Notes: generated by a model from the letters alone, not told the origin. DNA of 64,000 nucleotides from Seleniivibrio woodruffii (GCF_004339245.1 NZ_SMGG01000004.1:496001-560000); one strand, 5' to 3'. Counted from the first letter of the stretch, positions 45,004-55,542 are shown. Translations and numbers: made by a program.

Positions 45004-46833
45004 ATGAAAACAAAGACCGTAATAATAATCATTACTCTGATTGCGTGCGAACTCATATTCTTTTTCGGACTGGGAAAAGCACGGGATATATTTCTGAATC
45101 AGCATCTGAAAGATGAGACAGCTCTGCTTTCATCATCATATACATCCGGCATAACCAACGCCAGAAACATTTCAAACGCATTTTACAACGTAATTATAAA
45201 CAGCGACCACGGTATTCTTCAGCTTTTTGCGGAGGCTGACAAAGCATCACCAGAGCGGAAAGAAGAAATAAAGAGACTGATGCAGCAGAAGCTCCGCTCC
45301 ATTTACGAACAGCAGGTTAAACTGGGGCTGAAACAGCTGCAATTCCACACCAGAGATTCGGACAACTTTCTTCTGATGAGCGTTGATGTGAACGGAAGCG
45401 GTCCTGTGATCTCTTCCAAGCTGACTGTTGAAACAGCAAACCGTATGGTGCGCTACACAGAAGCTTTTGAAGAGGGAGGCACTTTCAACGGGGTCAGGTT
45501 TGTCTATCCTCTGGTTTACAACTCTGTTCACATCGGCAGTCTGGAGCTTGGGGTATCAGCCGTTTACCTTGCTGAGAACATGAACTCCTTCGGCTCCGGA
45601 ACATATGATTTCATCGTTAAAAAGACAGCCGTTGGAGCAGACTCATCACGCAAACCCGGATTCAGCTACGCCCAGTCGGAACTGGCGGAAAACTATCTGA
45701 GAGAGAATGTGAGCTATGAATACCTTCAGGATAATGCGGCGGTTTTCGGCAGCATTGAGGAATATCTTTACGCTTGTGAGATATTCAAACCCATAATTCA
45801 GAACCGCCTCACCTCCGGAGAGCCCTTTTCTGAGCACACCGTCATAAACGGCAAAGAGATAACGGCGTCATTTCTTCCCATAAGTAATATTCTCGACCAG
45901 CAGGTCGCATATTTCATAAAAATGTCACGTGACAACAAGTTCAGCTATATAGTCCGGCTGTATCAGCTCGCACTTTTCATAGGTTCGGTGACAATTCTTC
46001 TGATATTCGGAACAGTCTTTCTTGCGATGCAGAACAGCTATAAGTCGGAAATGCTCCGAATTGTTCTGGATGAAAAACTGAAAGAGCACGAAAACAGGCT
46101 GTATATAAAAGAGCAGATGCTGTTTCAGCAGTCAAAGCTGGCCACTCTGGGCGAAATGTTCAGCGCACTGGCACACCAGTGGAAACAGCCGCTTAACATC
46201 CTTGCCATGTACGTTCAGAACATGACGGATGAAGAAGTTGACGAAAAAGAGAAGGCCCGCCGAGAAGACATAGTCGAAAAATGTATGGCTCAGATAACAT
46301 TCATGAGCGAAACCATAAACGATTTCATGGATTTCATTCAACCTTCCAACAGTCTTGACATGAAAATGGATATGGTGCGCACTGCGGACGAGGTTCTTAA
46401 ACTGCTCCAGCCGGCACTGCAAAAGAAAAAAATAGAAATATCAGTGGATTCCGGAGGGAAAAAGAGCGTGTTTGCATCCGCAAATCCCAACGAGTTCAAA
46501 CATGTGATGGTCAACCTGCTGAACAACGCCAAAGATGCAATCATGGAAGTTAAGGAAAAGGATAAGATGTTTGTGGGCAGGATATCCATCGAGATGGAGG
46601 AGAAGGACGGTGCATGCTATATGCGCATCGGGGATAACGCAGGCGGCATAAGCCCTGAGATAGTGGAAAAGATTTTCACCCCCTATTTCACTACCAAAAA
46701 GAAGAAAGAGGGTTCGGGACTCGGACTCTATATGTGTAAAAAAATTATTCAGAAACACAGCGGTGATTTCACCGTCCGCAACGAAAACGGCGGTGCGGTG
46801 TTCGAAATAAAGCTGCCGTCAGTTAAAAGCTAG
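45004..46833 (+). CDS. orphan sensor histidine kinase with Cache-type periplasmic domain
   Basis: 609 residues from the ATG at 45004. Membrane helices at about 5-24 and 327-351 enclose a double-Cache-like sensor (LGLKQLQFHTRDSDNFLLM is typical of dCache_3). No HAMP domain is clear; a helix leads to the dimerisation domain with His391 in ALAHQWKQPLN. The ATPase domain has NNAKDA, DNAGG and GSGLGLYM. No response regulator is adjacent. A 9-bp gap links it to the isochorismatase-like gene, so the two are probably one unit. Confidence 0.9.
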   Translation: MKTKTVIIIITLIACELIFFFGLGKARDIFLNQHLKDETALLSSSYTSGITNARNISNAFYNVIINSDHGILQLFAEADKASPERKEEIKRLMQQKLRSIYEQQVKLGLKQLQFHTRDSDNFLLMSVDVNGSGPVISSKLTVETANRMVRYTEAFEEGGTFNGVRFVYPLVYNSVHIGSLELGVSAVYLAENMNSFGSGTYDFIVKKTAVGADSSRKPGFSYAQSELAENYLRENVSYEYLQDNAAVFGSIEEYLYACEIFKPIIQNRLTSGEPFSEHTVINGKEITASFLPISNILDQQVAYFIKMSRDNKFSYIVRLYQLALFIGSVTILLIFGTVFLAMQNSYKSEMLRIVLDEKLKEHENRLYIKEQMLFQQSKLATLGEMFSALAHQWKQPLNILAMYVQNMTDEEVDEKEKARREDIVEKCMAQITFMSETINDFMDFIQPSNSLDMKMDMVRTADEVLKLLQPALQKKKIEISVDSGGKKSVFASANPNEFKHVMVNLLNNAKDAIMEVKEKDKMFVGRISIEMEEKDGACYMRIGDNAGGISPEIVEKIFTPYFTTKKKKEGSGLGLYMCKKIIQKHSGDFTVRNENGGAVFEIKLPSVKS

Positions 46834-46842
46834 GGAGGAAAC

Positions 46843-47379
46843 ATGAAACAGGCTCTTTTGGTGATCGATATTCAGAACGACTATTTCAAAGGCGGGCTTA
46901 TGGAGCTTGTCGGCGCAGAAAAAGCCGCCGACAACGCAAAGACGGTCATAAGCAAGTTCCGCAGAGAGAAGCTTCCCGTTATCTATATTCAGCACGTTGC
47001 ATCCAGACCCGAGGCCGGATTTTTTCTGCCGGATACAGAGGGAGTGAAAATAAACGAGCGTGTAAAGCCCCTTGAAGATGAGAAAGTCATCGTAAAGCAC
47101 TTTCCCAACAGCTTCATAAGAACAGGCCTTCAGGAGCATCTGGACAGTATGGGAATAACTGATATCACGATAGTCGGCATGATGACCCATATGTGTGTGG
47201 ATGCCACTGTCAGAGCCGCAAGGGATATGGGCTACAACACGGTTGTGGTCGGGGATGCATGCGCCACAAGAGACCTTATAATAGACGGCGACACAGTTAA
47301 GGCCGAAGAGGTGCAGAAGTCTTTCCTCGCCGCTCTGAACCACTTTTACAGCACAGTGAAAAGCACGAACGAAATATAG
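46843..47379 (+). CDS. isochorismatase-family cysteine hydrolase
   Basis: 178 residues. The catalytic triad is visible: Asp8 (VIDIQNDYF), a Lys in VIVKHFPNSF and the nucleophile Cys in MMTHMCVDATVRAA. Relatives include nicotinamidases, ureidoacrylate and carbamoyl hydrolases; substrate cannot be read from sequence. ATG start with AGGGAGG five bases upstream. Co-transcribed with the sensor kinase by position; a hairpin ends it. Confidence 0.9.
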   Translation: MKQALLVIDIQNDYFKGGLMELVGAEKAADNAKTVISKFRREKLPVIYIQHVASRPEAGFFLPDTEGVKINERVKPLEDEKVIVKHFPNSFIRTGLQEHLDSMGITDITIVGMMTHMCVDATVRAARDMGYNTVVVGDACATRDLIIDGDTVKAEEVQKSFLAALNHFYSTVKSTNEI

Positions 47380-47385
47380 AGCATT

Positions 47386-47416
47386 AAAAAAGGCTTCCTT
47401 CCGGAAGCCTTTATCT
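47386..47416. terminator. bidirectional terminator between hydrolase and tolC-like gene
   Basis: AGGCTTCC-TTCC-GGAAGCCT (47391-47410) is a perfect 8-bp stem with a tetraloop, flanked by A's and T's. It lies between convergent genes, 8 bp from the stop of the outer-membrane factor. Confidence 0.9.
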
Positions 47417-47417
47417 T

Positions 47418-48701
47418 TTACATATCTTTTTTCTCGCCTATTATGCCCGCCGACCAGAGCAGGTTCGCATACTGAACCCTGTAGTCACGCCAGGCCTGCG
47501 CAAGCCGCACACGGGAGCTTCTGAGGTTATATTCGGCATCGTCAACGTCCAGTTTGGTCTTAACTCCGAATCTGTAGCCCTTTTCGGCCATATCCAGCAG
47601 TTTTTCCGCTTCTGAAACCGTACCTTCTGAAGCCTCTATGACCTCCACAGCCTCTTTAACACGGCTGACGGCCTGTCTTACATCCAGAGAGACCGAATCC
47701 TCCGCCTGAAGCTGCTGAAGTTTAGTCCTTCTCAGGTCGCTCTCCGCCTGAATTATTTTGCCCTTTGTGGCCATTCCGTCGAAGAAAGGAAAGCTGAGGT
47801 TAACCCCTGCGCTCCAGTTTGTGAGGTTCTTTTCGTCTTCGCCGTCCAGTTTTATCCTGTCAAATGAACCTGAAAAATCCACTCTGGGCTTGTCCCCTGC
47901 CTTGCTGACCTGAACAAGCTCTCTGTTGAAATCCACCATAAGCTTCTTGTCCAGTATCTCAGGCCTGTTCGCCAGTGCCGATTTAAGGGCGGAATCATAG
48001 TCTGCGGGTTTGATATCCGCAGGTTTCAGCTCACCCTGAACCTCAACCTCATAATCCACCCCAAGGATGAATTTCAGGTTGTCTCTGGCAACCGTAAGGC
48101 TGTTTCTATATGAGATAACATCCGGCTGTGCGTTTTTAAGTGCAACTCTGGCTGACAGCACATCATAATCGGTTGCCGTTCCCAGCTTATATTTTTTCTC
48201 CGCCTCGTCCAGATGTCTCTGACGCTGTTTTACGTTCTCTTCTGCTATGAAAAGCAGCTGTTTTGTAAGCAGGATATCGGTGAAAGCAACGTTTACGTCA
48301 CGCACCGCCGCCTGCCTGTAAAGCCTGAGCTGTTCGTCACCCGTGCGCAGGCCTATCTTTGCCGCACGAATGGCCGCACCGACCTGTCCCCATGTAAAAA
48401 GAGCCTGCTTAACTGAGACTCCGGCGTTATAGGAGTTATAAACGTCGGAGTTGACAGCCGACCCCGTGGATGCGTCCCTGTTTCTGGATACACCGCCGTA
48501 AAGGGTTGCCTTGGGCAGTGCCGCCGAACGCTCCTCAACGTAGATACCCTGCAGATAGGTCATATATTCTTTCGCCTGCTCAATGCTTTTGTTCTTTTCC
48601 ATTGCAATGGCCACCGCCTCGTCAAGGGTCAGAACTCTGGCATCCTGCGCAAATACCGCCGCAGGGAGCATCAGTGCGAGTATTATCAGAAGTTTTCTCA
48701 T
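47418..48701 (-). CDS. TolC-family outer membrane efflux protein
   Basis: 427 residues. A signal peptide (cut near residue 18, VFA) precedes two OEP repeats forming the trimeric beta-barrel and helical tunnel. It starts RVLTLDEAVAIAMEKNKSI, as in the family. The repeat ends with YRFGVKTKLDVDDAEYNLRS, a typical second-repeat motif. ATG start overlapping the RND pump gene by four bases. Third component of the tetR-MFP-RND-tolC operon. Confidence 0.93.
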   Translation of the reverse strand: MRKLLIILALMLPAAVFAQDARVLTLDEAVAIAMEKNKSIEQAKEYMTYLQGIYVEERSAALPKATLYGGVSRNRDASTGSAVNSDVYNSYNAGVSVKQALFTWGQVGAAIRAAKIGLRTGDEQLRLYRQAAVRDVNVAFTDILLTKQLLFIAEENVKQRQRHLDEAEKKYKLGTATDYDVLSARVALKNAQPDVISYRNSLTVARDNLKFILGVDYEVEVQGELKPADIKPADYDSALKSALANRPEILDKKLMVDFNRELVQVSKAGDKPRVDFSGSFDRIKLDGEDEKNLTNWSAGVNLSFPFFDGMATKGKIIQAESDLRRTKLQQLQAEDSVSLDVRQAVSRVKEAVEVIEASEGTVSEAEKLLDMAEKGYRFGVKTKLDVDDAEYNLRSSRVRLAQAWRDYRVQYANLLWSAGIIGEKKDM

Positions 48702-51700
48702 GCATGACCTCCGAAAATCCTTTTCACTTTCACAGCCATATCATCCAGAATGGTGTACATGACCGGAACCACCACCAGCGTAAGTACGGTGGCCGTGATA
48801 AGTCCGCCCACAACGGCTCTCGCCATGGGGGCTCTCATCTCCGCACCCGCACCGATTGCCAGTGCCAGCGGGAGCATACCGAATATCATTGCCAGCGTGG
48901 TCATCATGATGGGGCGGAACCTTGTGCGTCCGGCCTGAACCAGTGCTTCGGTTCTCTCCATTCCGGTTCCCCGAAGATGCTTGGCATAGTCTATCAGCAG
49001 GATTGCGTTCTTGGTCACCAATCCCATCAGCATTATCAACCCTATGAGCGACATGATGTTTATGGTGTCGCCTGTAAGGTGAAGCATGCCCGCCATACCC
49101 ACGATTGAAAGGGGCAGAGAGAACATGATCGCAAACGGTTCGATGAAGGATTCGAACTGTGCCGCAAGCACCAGATAAACCATCAGAACGGCCAGAATCA
49201 GAGCCTCGGCCATATATCCGAAAGATTCGGCCATATCCTCGCCCTCGCCTGCGAACGAAAATGTGTAGCCGGGAGGCGTTTTTATTGTCTCGATCTCTTT
49301 TTTAACAAGGTTCACAGCTGTGCCTATGGGCAGATTGTCGAGGTTCGCAGTCACGTCCACCTTGCGGGAAAGGGACTGTCTGTTTATCTGTGAAGGGGTG
49401 TTGTCCACCTCATATGTGGCAACGTTTCTCAGCGGAACCAGAACGTTTCCGCCGTTCTGGCTCTGAACCACAAGTTTCAGATTCATAAGCTGTTCGGGGT
49501 TCTGTCTGTATTTTTCGTCCAGTCTGACCCTGATATCAACTGCGTCTCCATCCTTCTCTTCAAATGTGGATGCCAGATTGCCGCCGAAAAGTATACCGAC
49601 GGTATTCACAACATCCTGAGAGTTAAGCCCCAGAGCGGCGGCTTTGTCCCTGTCCACTTTAATTCTGTATTCAGGGGTATCGTCCTCAAGAGAAGTATCT
49701 ATATCCACGATCCCCTTCACTTCACGCATTTTTGCTTTCAGTTCTGCGGAGGTCTTTTTAAGCTGTTCGATATCATCACCCTGCAGAGTGACCACCAGAG
49801 GCTTGTTTGAGCTGTTGAGACCGCCCGCCTCCTCTATTGAGGTTCTCACACCCGCAACGGTTTTGAATCGCTCACGGAATATCTGCTCCACTTCCTTCTG
49901 GGTCTTCTCCCGTTTGTCCATATCCACAAGTTTGACATACAGAACACCCTTGCGGACAACTCCGTTGTCGCCTGAGCCTATGGTTCCGTAGGTGTGCTCA
50001 ACCTCCGGAATATTCTTTATGGAATCAAGCATGGCTTTCAGCCTGTTCTCACTCTCATAAATCGATGCATCGGGGGCGGTTGTAAAGCTGACCTGAAACT
50101 CGCCCTTGTCATAGTCCGCCATGAAGGAGGCCTGAAGGGTTCCGAACAGGAATATTCCGAAGAAGAATGACACCGTTGTCACCACAGATATGGTTATCCT
50201 GTGCTGAAGCGCCCAACGTATTATCCCCTTGTAACTTTCGGCTATTCTGTCGAATAACTGGTTAAATTTATGGATTCGCCTGCCGAGCCAAGTTCCCTGC
50301 GGGTTTTCTATTGCGGGGTCGTGCCATCGTGACGACATCATGGGGTCAAGGGTGAAGGAGACCAGAAGGGAGACTGCAACGGCAAATGCCACTGTCATTC
50401 CGAATGAGAAGAAGAATCTTCCCACTATACCCTTCATGAAAGCCACGGGAACAAAAACCGCCATGACCGAAAGGGTTGTAGCCATGACCGCAAGGCCGAT
50501 CTCCGCCGTACCCTCACGGGCGGCCGTCATGTGATCCTTGCCCATCTCAACGTGCCGGACGATATTCTCCCGCACAACGATTGCATCGTCAATAAGCATA
50601 CCTATGGCTAGGGATAGCGCCATGAGCGTCATAACGTTAAGGCTCATCCCCAGAGCGTAGATTATTATGAAGGCGGATATAACGGATATGGGGAGGGTAA
50701 GTCCCGTGATAACCGTTGAACGCCATGAGTTTATGAAAAGAAATACTATAAGCACGGTGAGAAAGCCGCCTATGATAAGCGTGTGCTCAACGTCTGTGAG
50801 CGAGTCACGGATCTGCTGGGATGCATCACGCACAACAGTAACACGAACGTCCGCAGGCAGTTCCGTCTTTATCTTCTCCACACGGGCGAGAACATCGTCC
50901 ACCACCTGAACAACGTTTGCGCCGGACTGTTTAAGAATATCCAGAGATATCGCAGGTTTGCCGTTATAGAGCGATGTGGTGCGCTTCTCCTCTATGCCGT
51001 CAACGATGGCGGCAACTTCCGACAGCCTGACGGGTCTGCCGTCCAGAGCCGTCACTGTCAGCCTGTTCAGCTGATCCACATATTCACTCTTACCGGAAAC
51101 CCTGACGCTGTATTCTCCGTCCTGCTTTGTCATACGGCCGAGGGGAGTGTTTATGTTCTCCTGCTTTATACCGTTCATAACGGCGGCGGCAGAAACTCCG
51201 AGGCTTTCAAGTTTCAAAGGGTCGATGACTATGTTGACCTCTTTTTCAGCCGCACCGACAATATCCACCTTACCCACGCCCTGAATGGATTCGAGGCGTT
51301 TTTTGATGGTCTTGTCCACCACGTCCGTCAACTCCCTTGAGGAGAGCACGTCGGACTCAGCCGCAATTGACACAACAGGCATTGCGTTGAAGTCCAGCTT
51401 CTGGATAATGGGTTCCTCAATGTCAGACGGCAGATCGCCCCTTATGGTGCCTATCTTCGCCCTGACCTCCGGGTTAACCGAGTCGATATCCACCTCAAGC
51501 TCGAACTCCACAACCACCGTGGAAACTCCCTCTGATGAATATGAAAAAACTTTTTTAACGCCCGCAATGGGGTTAACGGCCTCTTCTATCTTCTTGCTGA
51601 CCTCTGTTTCCACAGACTGAGCGGATGCGCCTTCGTATTTGGTTACGATGGATACAACGGGAATTTCAACGTTCGGAAACTCCTCCACCGAAAGCCTTTT

Positions 51701-51787
51701 GTATGAAAATATACCCAGAACCACCAGAGTCAGCATTATGACCGTGGCGAATACCGGACGTTTTATCGATAAGTCGGAGAGAAACAT
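48698..51787 (-). CDS. RND efflux pump, inner membrane transporter (HAE1 family)
   Basis: 1029 residues, full length for hydrophobe/amphiphile RND exporters. It starts [17 protein letters not shown], the usual first helix. Two sets of membrane helices surround two large periplasmic loops. Proton-relay acids are in [19 protein letters not shown]. Subtype signs such as [18 protein letters not shown] are present. Substrate is unknown. ATG start, 9 bp after the adaptor stop. Coupling with adaptor and TolC genes gives a complete tripartite pump. Confidence 0.96.
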   Translation of the reverse strand: MFLSDLSIKRPVFATVIMLTLVVLGIFSYKRLSVEEFPNVEIPVVSIVTKYEGASAQSVETEVSKKIEEAVNPIAGVKKVFSYSSEGVSTVVVEFELEVDIDSVNPEVRAKIGTIRGDLPSDIEEPIIQKLDFNAMPVVSIAAESDVLSSRELTDVVDKTIKKRLESIQGVGKVDIVGAAEKEVNIVIDPLKLESLGVSAAAVMNGIKQENINTPLGRMTKQDGEYSVRVSGKSEYVDQLNRLTVTALDGRPVRLSEVAAIVDGIEEKRTTSLYNGKPAISLDILKQSGANVVQVVDDVLARVEKIKTELPADVRVTVVRDASQQIRDSLTDVEHTLIIGGFLTVLIVFLFINSWRSTVITGLTLPISVISAFIIIYALGMSLNVMTLMALSLAIGMLIDDAIVVRENIVRHVEMGKDHMTAAREGTAEIGLAVMATTLSVMAVFVPVAFMKGIVGRFFFSFGMTVAFAVAVSLLVSFTLDPMMSSRWHDPAIENPQGTWLGRRIHKFNQLFDRIAESYKGIIRWALQHRITISVVTTVSFFFGIFLFGTLQASFMADYDKGEFQVSFTTAPDASIYESENRLKAMLDSIKNIPEVEHTYGTIGSGDNGVVRKGVLYVKLVDMDKREKTQKEVEQIFRERFKTVAGVRTSIEEAGGLNSSNKPLVVTLQGDDIEQLKKTSAELKAKMREVKGIVDIDTSLEDDTPEYRIKVDRDKAAALGLNSQDVVNTVGILFGGNLASTFEEKDGDAVDIRVRLDEKYRQNPEQLMNLKLVVQSQNGGNVLVPLRNVATYEVDNTPSQINRQSLSRKVDVTANLDNLPIGTAVNLVKKEIETIKTPPGYTFSFAGEGEDMAESFGYMAEALILAVLMVYLVLAAQFESFIEPFAIMFSLPLSIVGMAGMLHLTGDTINIMSLIGLIMLMGLVTKNAILLIDYAKHLRGTGMERTEALVQAGRTRFRPIMMTTLAMIFGMLPLALAIGAGAEMRAPMARAVVGGLITATVLTLVVVPVMYTILDDMAVKVKRIFGGHA

Positions 51788-51796
51788 TCATTCCCC

Positions 51797-52942
51797 CTAT
51801 TTTCCAACGGAGACTTTATCCCCGTCCTTGATTGTGAAACCGCCCCTTACAACCACCTGTTCGCCGTCTTTCAGACCGTCGGTGATCTCTATCAGACCGT
51901 TATATGTGTTACCTGTGTAAACCTCTTTCAGCTTCGCCGCACCGTTTTCAACAACATATACCTTGGCTTTGCGCTCCGCAGTGTTTGTTCCGAAAACAGC
52001 CGACTGAGGCAGAAGAACAGCCTTGATCCTGTTTCCTGTGTAAATTCTGGCTTTGACGAAGAAACCGGATTTAAGCAGGTTCTCCTCGTTTTTAACCTCT
52101 ATATTCACCTTGACCGACCTGTCGGCGGAATCCACCTGCGGGTTGACGTGCGCCACCTTTGCGTCAAAGATTTTCGACGGGAAAGCGTCCACCGTAAACT
52201 CAACCCTGCTGCCGACACCCACTCCGGCTATGTCCACCGAGGGGATGCTTACGTTCAGGTCGAATATGGAATCATCAACTATAATGAACAGCGCAGGGCT
52301 GTTGTCACCGCCGGGCATATCGCCCACGTTTGCGTTGCGGGCAGCCAGTGTGCCCGATATGGGAGCAGTTATCGCAGTTTTACCCAGACGGACGGAAGCC
52401 TGTCTGTAGTCCTCTTCCGCAGCTCTAACCTGTGCCAGTGCGGAGGCAACTCTTGCCTTTGCAGCCGCTCTGTCAGTAGTGGCGTCATCCATCTGCTGAC
52501 GTGTGGCAAGCCCTGACTGGCTGAGGTTCTGCATCCTCTCATATTCACGCTCGGCACGGTTCTGATATGTCTGCGATTCCAGATATGCCGCCTTTGCAGT
52601 CTCTGCCGCCGCTTTTGCCTTCGCCGCAACAGCCGCAACCTCTTCCGAATCTATTCTGGCGAGCATATCGCCCTTCTTGACCTTGACCCAGTCATGAACA
52701 TAGACCTCTCTGATAACAGAAGAGACCTCGGAACGAACCTCGGCACGGTTTTTCGCCGTGAGGTTTCCTGTGGCATCTATGAAACTCTCAACGTCCTGAG
52801 CCTGAACTGTCTGCGTCTGAACGGAAATACCCTCGTCAGGCTTTGCAGCCTCCTCGGGCTTGGTTTTCTTTTTTCCTGCGGCGGCAGCAATGACCAGCAC
52901 CACCACCAGCGCAACCGCTATATAGATCAGTTTTTTCTTCAT
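51797..52942 (-). CDS. RND efflux pump periplasmic adaptor (membrane fusion protein)
   Basis: 381 residues. An N-terminal helix (about 4-22) with no lipobox anchors it. A split biotinyl-lipoyl domain (VYVHDWVKVKKGDMLARID and ITAPISGTLAARNANVGDM) surrounds an alpha-hairpin (about 105-175). Beta-barrel and membrane-proximal domains follow. ATG start, 12 bp after the tetR stop. Acts between the RND pump and TolC. Confidence 0.94.
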   Translation of the reverse strand: MKKKLIYIAVALVVVLVIAAAAGKKKTKPEEAAKPDEGISVQTQTVQAQDVESFIDATGNLTAKNRAEVRSEVSSVIREVYVHDWVKVKKGDMLARIDSEEVAAVAAKAKAAAETAKAAYLESQTYQNRAEREYERMQNLSQSGLATRQQMDDATTDRAAAKARVASALAQVRAAEEDYRQASVRLGKTAITAPISGTLAARNANVGDMPGGDNSPALFIIVDDSIFDLNVSIPSVDIAGVGVGSRVEFTVDAFPSKIFDAKVAHVNPQVDSADRSVKVNIEVKNEENLLKSGFFVKARIYTGNRIKAVLLPQSAVFGTNTAERKAKVYVVENGAAKLKEVYTGNTYNGLIEITDGLKDGEQVVVRGGFTIKDGDKVSVGK

Positions 52943-52954
52943 AAAAATAACCCT

Positions 52955-53542
52955 CTATTTTATCAATATTTTACTGAATACTTTTCCGATAATCCGGCTC
53001 ATGTCCTCCGCCGACATTGACACGGCGCAGTCTATCACCCTTGAATCCATACAGAAAAAAAGCACGGATATAAGCAGTGTAGAAAAATCCGCAACATCCA
53101 CCGGCTCAAATTCGCCTCTTTCGATACCCGCCTGAATCATTTCAGCTATTTTGGCGGCCATTCTGGTGTGGAACACCTCAAAATCAACAGCGGGAGCACC
53201 CTGCGCAGGACCGTATACCATGGCATAGATAAGCCGTACATAATCCATGCGCTCGTCCTGAAGAACCATCAGTTCGTTGAACATATTCATAAGGGTGTCT
53301 TTTATAGGGCTTTTCGGTTCGGAATATCTGGCGAGCATTGCATCGAACTCTCTGAAAGAGAGCATCATAAGCTCGGTGTATATTCCCTCTTTGTTCTTGA
53401 AATAATAATAGAGCATGGGCTTTGTGACCCCTGCCGCCTGAACAATCTCACTGACGGAAGCGGCCGCATAGCCCTTTGTCATAAAGATTTTCAGCGCCGC
53501 ATCCAAAAGCCTCTGCCTTGCGTCGTCCTGTTTTATATCCAT
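52955..53542 (-). CDS. TetR-family transcriptional regulator
   Basis: 195 residues from the ATG at 53542. The N-terminal helix-turn-helix is DAALKIFMTKGYAAASVSEI with TKPMLYYYFKNKEGIY; the C-terminal ligand domain is family-specific. First gene of the efflux operon, so probably its repressor. A GTG at 53554 could also start it, but AGGTGAG fits the ATG better. The operator candidate at 53554-53569 overlaps the ribosome site, which suggests autoregulation. Confidence 0.93.
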   Translation of the reverse strand: MDIKQDDARQRLLDAALKIFMTKGYAAASVSEIVQAAGVTKPMLYYYFKNKEGIYTELMMLSFREFDAMLARYSEPKSPIKDTLMNMFNELMVLQDERMDYVRLIYAMVYGPAQGAPAVDFEVFHTRMAAKIAEMIQAGIERGEFEPVDVADFSTLLISVLFFCMDSRVIDCAVSMSAEDMSRIIGKVFSKILIK

Positions 53543-53553
53543 TTTCCGGCTCA

Positions 53554-53569
53554 CCTACCTATCGGTAAG
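53554..53569. promoter_or_regulatory. TetR operator candidate
   Basis: CCTACC-TATC-GGTAAG is an imperfect inverted repeat (5 of 6 pairs), of the TTACCGATAGGTA type that TetR-family efflux regulators often bind. It lies directly before the tetR start, and TTGACA on the minus strand (53596-53591) upstream is a possible -35. Binding would block transcription of the whole operon. Confidence 0.65.
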
Positions 53570-53627
53570 TAAATAATAAAAATAAACGGATGTCAAGGTT
53601 GAAATTGTCATGGAAATTATTATGCTG

Positions 53628-55067
53628 TCAAAGGGTGCGGATGGTATTGCTGCCTATTTCCTTTGCGTCTGAAAGAGCGGTTTCGGCACGGTAGGTTATG
53701 CTGGCTTCGTTGTCGTCCTCGGCCAGAACGGAAATGCCCACGGAAACTGAAACAGTCTCTTTTTCCGTGAGTTTAAGAATGTCCTTGTCGTTGTTTATCC
53801 TGTCCTGAATCCTCATTGCAAGATGGTTCGCCTCTTCTGCGGAACATGCGGTGAGAACGATGAACTCGTCTCCTCCCCATCTGGTCATAATGTCATTCTG
53901 CCTCAGTTCGGCGGCTATCACAAGGGAAACACGCTCAAGGACGTTATCGGCACAGATGTGGCCGAAACGGTCGTTTATTCCTCTGAAATCATCGATATCC
54001 ATTATAACAACAGACAGACTGCTCCTGTTCCTTTTTGCTTCCCCGGCTTTTGTTTCAAAGGTTCGCACAAAATCGCTCCGGTTGTAGCTTCCGGTAACAA
54101 GGTTTGTCTCAGTGATACACTCCAGCCTGTTCTGATAGTAATTAAGCATGGAGATTATCACTCCCAGAATGAGCAGGGTCAGCACAAAACCTATCATCGT
54201 GTTTTTCACAAAGTTCTGCCAGATGCTCTTAAGGGCGGCGTTCTGGTTCTGAACCACCAGAAGATACCAGTCCAGTTCGGGTATATATCTGGATGTGAGG
54301 AGCATGTGCTCCCCTTTGTAGTCATATTCGAAATTGCCGGATACGTAGTTCACCTGCAAAATCTGCGGGGCTATCTCGGCTATCCCTTCGGCTTTTTTTA
54401 TGTTTGCTTCGGTTATCCCCCCGCTGCGGGCTCCGACCTGAATGTTTCCTTTGGTATCAACAAGGTATATGTCACGATCATATCTGACACGATATTCGGA
54501 AAGCATGTTTTTTATACGGTCAAACTCCAGCCCCACACCTGTAACACCGATAAGTTTATGGTCATAGTCCAGCACACGGTGGTTTATGAAGATGGTCATG
54601 GTGTTTCTGGCGGCCTGATTCGTATCCACTGTGACCTCATAGGGTTCAGGTTTTGCAGTAAATTTGTAATACCACCTGTCACGGGGAACGTCTTCAGATA
54701 TCTTTTTGAGTATTCCGTTGTAATAGTAATAGTTTCCGGTGGATTCGGAAACAAAGAAAGAAGCAAAGAACTTGTATTTCTCCATTATATGAAGGAGGTA
54801 TCTTTTCACCCTCTCAACATCGTGTTCGCCGTCGATGGCCCAGTCCTTCAGAAAGGTATCGTTTGCCATGAGCGAAGAGATGAAAATGGGGCGCATAAGG
54901 TCACGCTGGATCTCGGAGTAGATGTTGTCACGGGTGAGAGGCAGAGAGGTATTGATGATACTGCTGCGCAGACTTTCCTTTGCGGCCTGATAACTGACTA
55001 TATTTGTCGTCACATAGCCGGAAAACAGCAAGATACTGATAAATACAAAAAGTTTAATCCTTGGCAT
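53628..55067 (-). CDS. membrane diguanylate cyclase with Cache sensor
   Basis: 479 residues from the ATG at 55067. A first membrane helix (about 5-22), a periplasmic dCache-type domain (about 30-280) and a second helix (about 290-312) precede a GGDEF domain. The active motif GGDEF is at 398-402 and the inhibitory I-site RxxD is present (Arg389 to Asp392), five residues before it. It should therefore be an active, feedback-inhibited c-di-GMP synthase. TTG starts at 55091 or 55085 are also possible. Stands alone. Confidence 0.93.
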   Translation of the reverse strand: MPRIKLFVFISILLFSGYVTTNIVSYQAAKESLRSSIINTSLPLTRDNIYSEIQRDLMRPIFISSLMANDTFLKDWAIDGEHDVERVKRYLLHIMEKYKFFASFFVSESTGNYYYYNGILKKISEDVPRDRWYYKFTAKPEPYEVTVDTNQAARNTMTIFINHRVLDYDHKLIGVTGVGLEFDRIKNMLSEYRVRYDRDIYLVDTKGNIQVGARSGGITEANIKKAEGIAEIAPQILQVNYVSGNFEYDYKGEHMLLTSRYIPELDWYLLVVQNQNAALKSIWQNFVKNTMIGFVLTLLILGVIISMLNYYQNRLECITETNLVTGSYNRSDFVRTFETKAGEAKRNRSSLSVVIMDIDDFRGINDRFGHICADNVLERVSLVIAAELRQNDIMTRWGGDEFIVLTACSAEEANHLAMRIQDRINNDKDILKLTEKETVSVSVGISVLAEDDNEASITYRAETALSDAKEIGSNTIRTL

Positions 55068-55204
55068 ATACCTTCTTATCTTCAACAGCAAATACTCCGG
55101 GCTAGGATAAAAATAATATTGGGACTGTCTTTATTGAAACAATTATATATTAAATTTTAAGTCAGAGATAGAATTAAATGCTAAGGATTTTGTGAAATAA
55201 ATTA

Positions 55205-55238
55205 AAAAAGCCTGCACCGTTCATTGACAATGCAGGCT
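55205..55238 (-). terminator. terminator of the SDR-DUF1330 operon
   Basis: On the minus strand AGCCTGCA (55238-55231) pairs with TGCAGGCT (55217-55210) across a 13-base loop, followed by a U run. It lies 9 bp beyond the DUF1330 stop. Confidence 0.8.
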
Positions 55239-55246
55239 GATATTTT

Positions 55247-55534
55247 TTATGCGCCTTCGAACATAACAACTCTATAATCCGCACCTAAGAATCTGTGGGC
55301 ACGGGCTTTTTTGTATTCATCGCTGTTATACCAGTCAAGAGCCTCCTCTTTGGTCTTAAACTCAAGAAGAACAACCCCCTTGGCTTCCGGCCCTTCCAGA
55401 GTCTCTATATCCCCGTAAAGGGCAAGCCTCTTCATGTCTCTGCCTTCGGCCGCCGCAGGAACCAGCTTTCTGTATTCCTCAATCTCGGCCTCGTCTCTGA
55501 GCCTTTCTTTGATAAATATAATGTAGTATGACAT
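55247..55534 (-). CDS. DUF1330 family protein
   Basis: 95 residues, a ferredoxin-like dimeric alpha-beta fold typical of DUF1330. It starts MSYYIIFIKERLRD and contains LYGDIETLEGPEAKGVVLLE and ALDWYNSDEYKKARAHR, the family core. Function is not established; members often sit beside oxidoreductases. ATG start, 8 bp after the SDR stop, so it is in one operon with it. Confidence 0.88.
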   Translation of the reverse strand: MSYYIIFIKERLRDEAEIEEYRKLVPAAAEGRDMKRLALYGDIETLEGPEAKGVVLLEFKTKEEALDWYNSDEYKKARAHRFLGADYRVVMFEGA

Positions 55535-55542
55535 ACTGCCTC

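Noticed and set aside
53823-55160. 445-codon plus-strand frame across the diguanylate cyclase
   Set aside because: Long only because the opposite strand is coding. The real gene there has a GGDEF motif, I-site and membrane helices.
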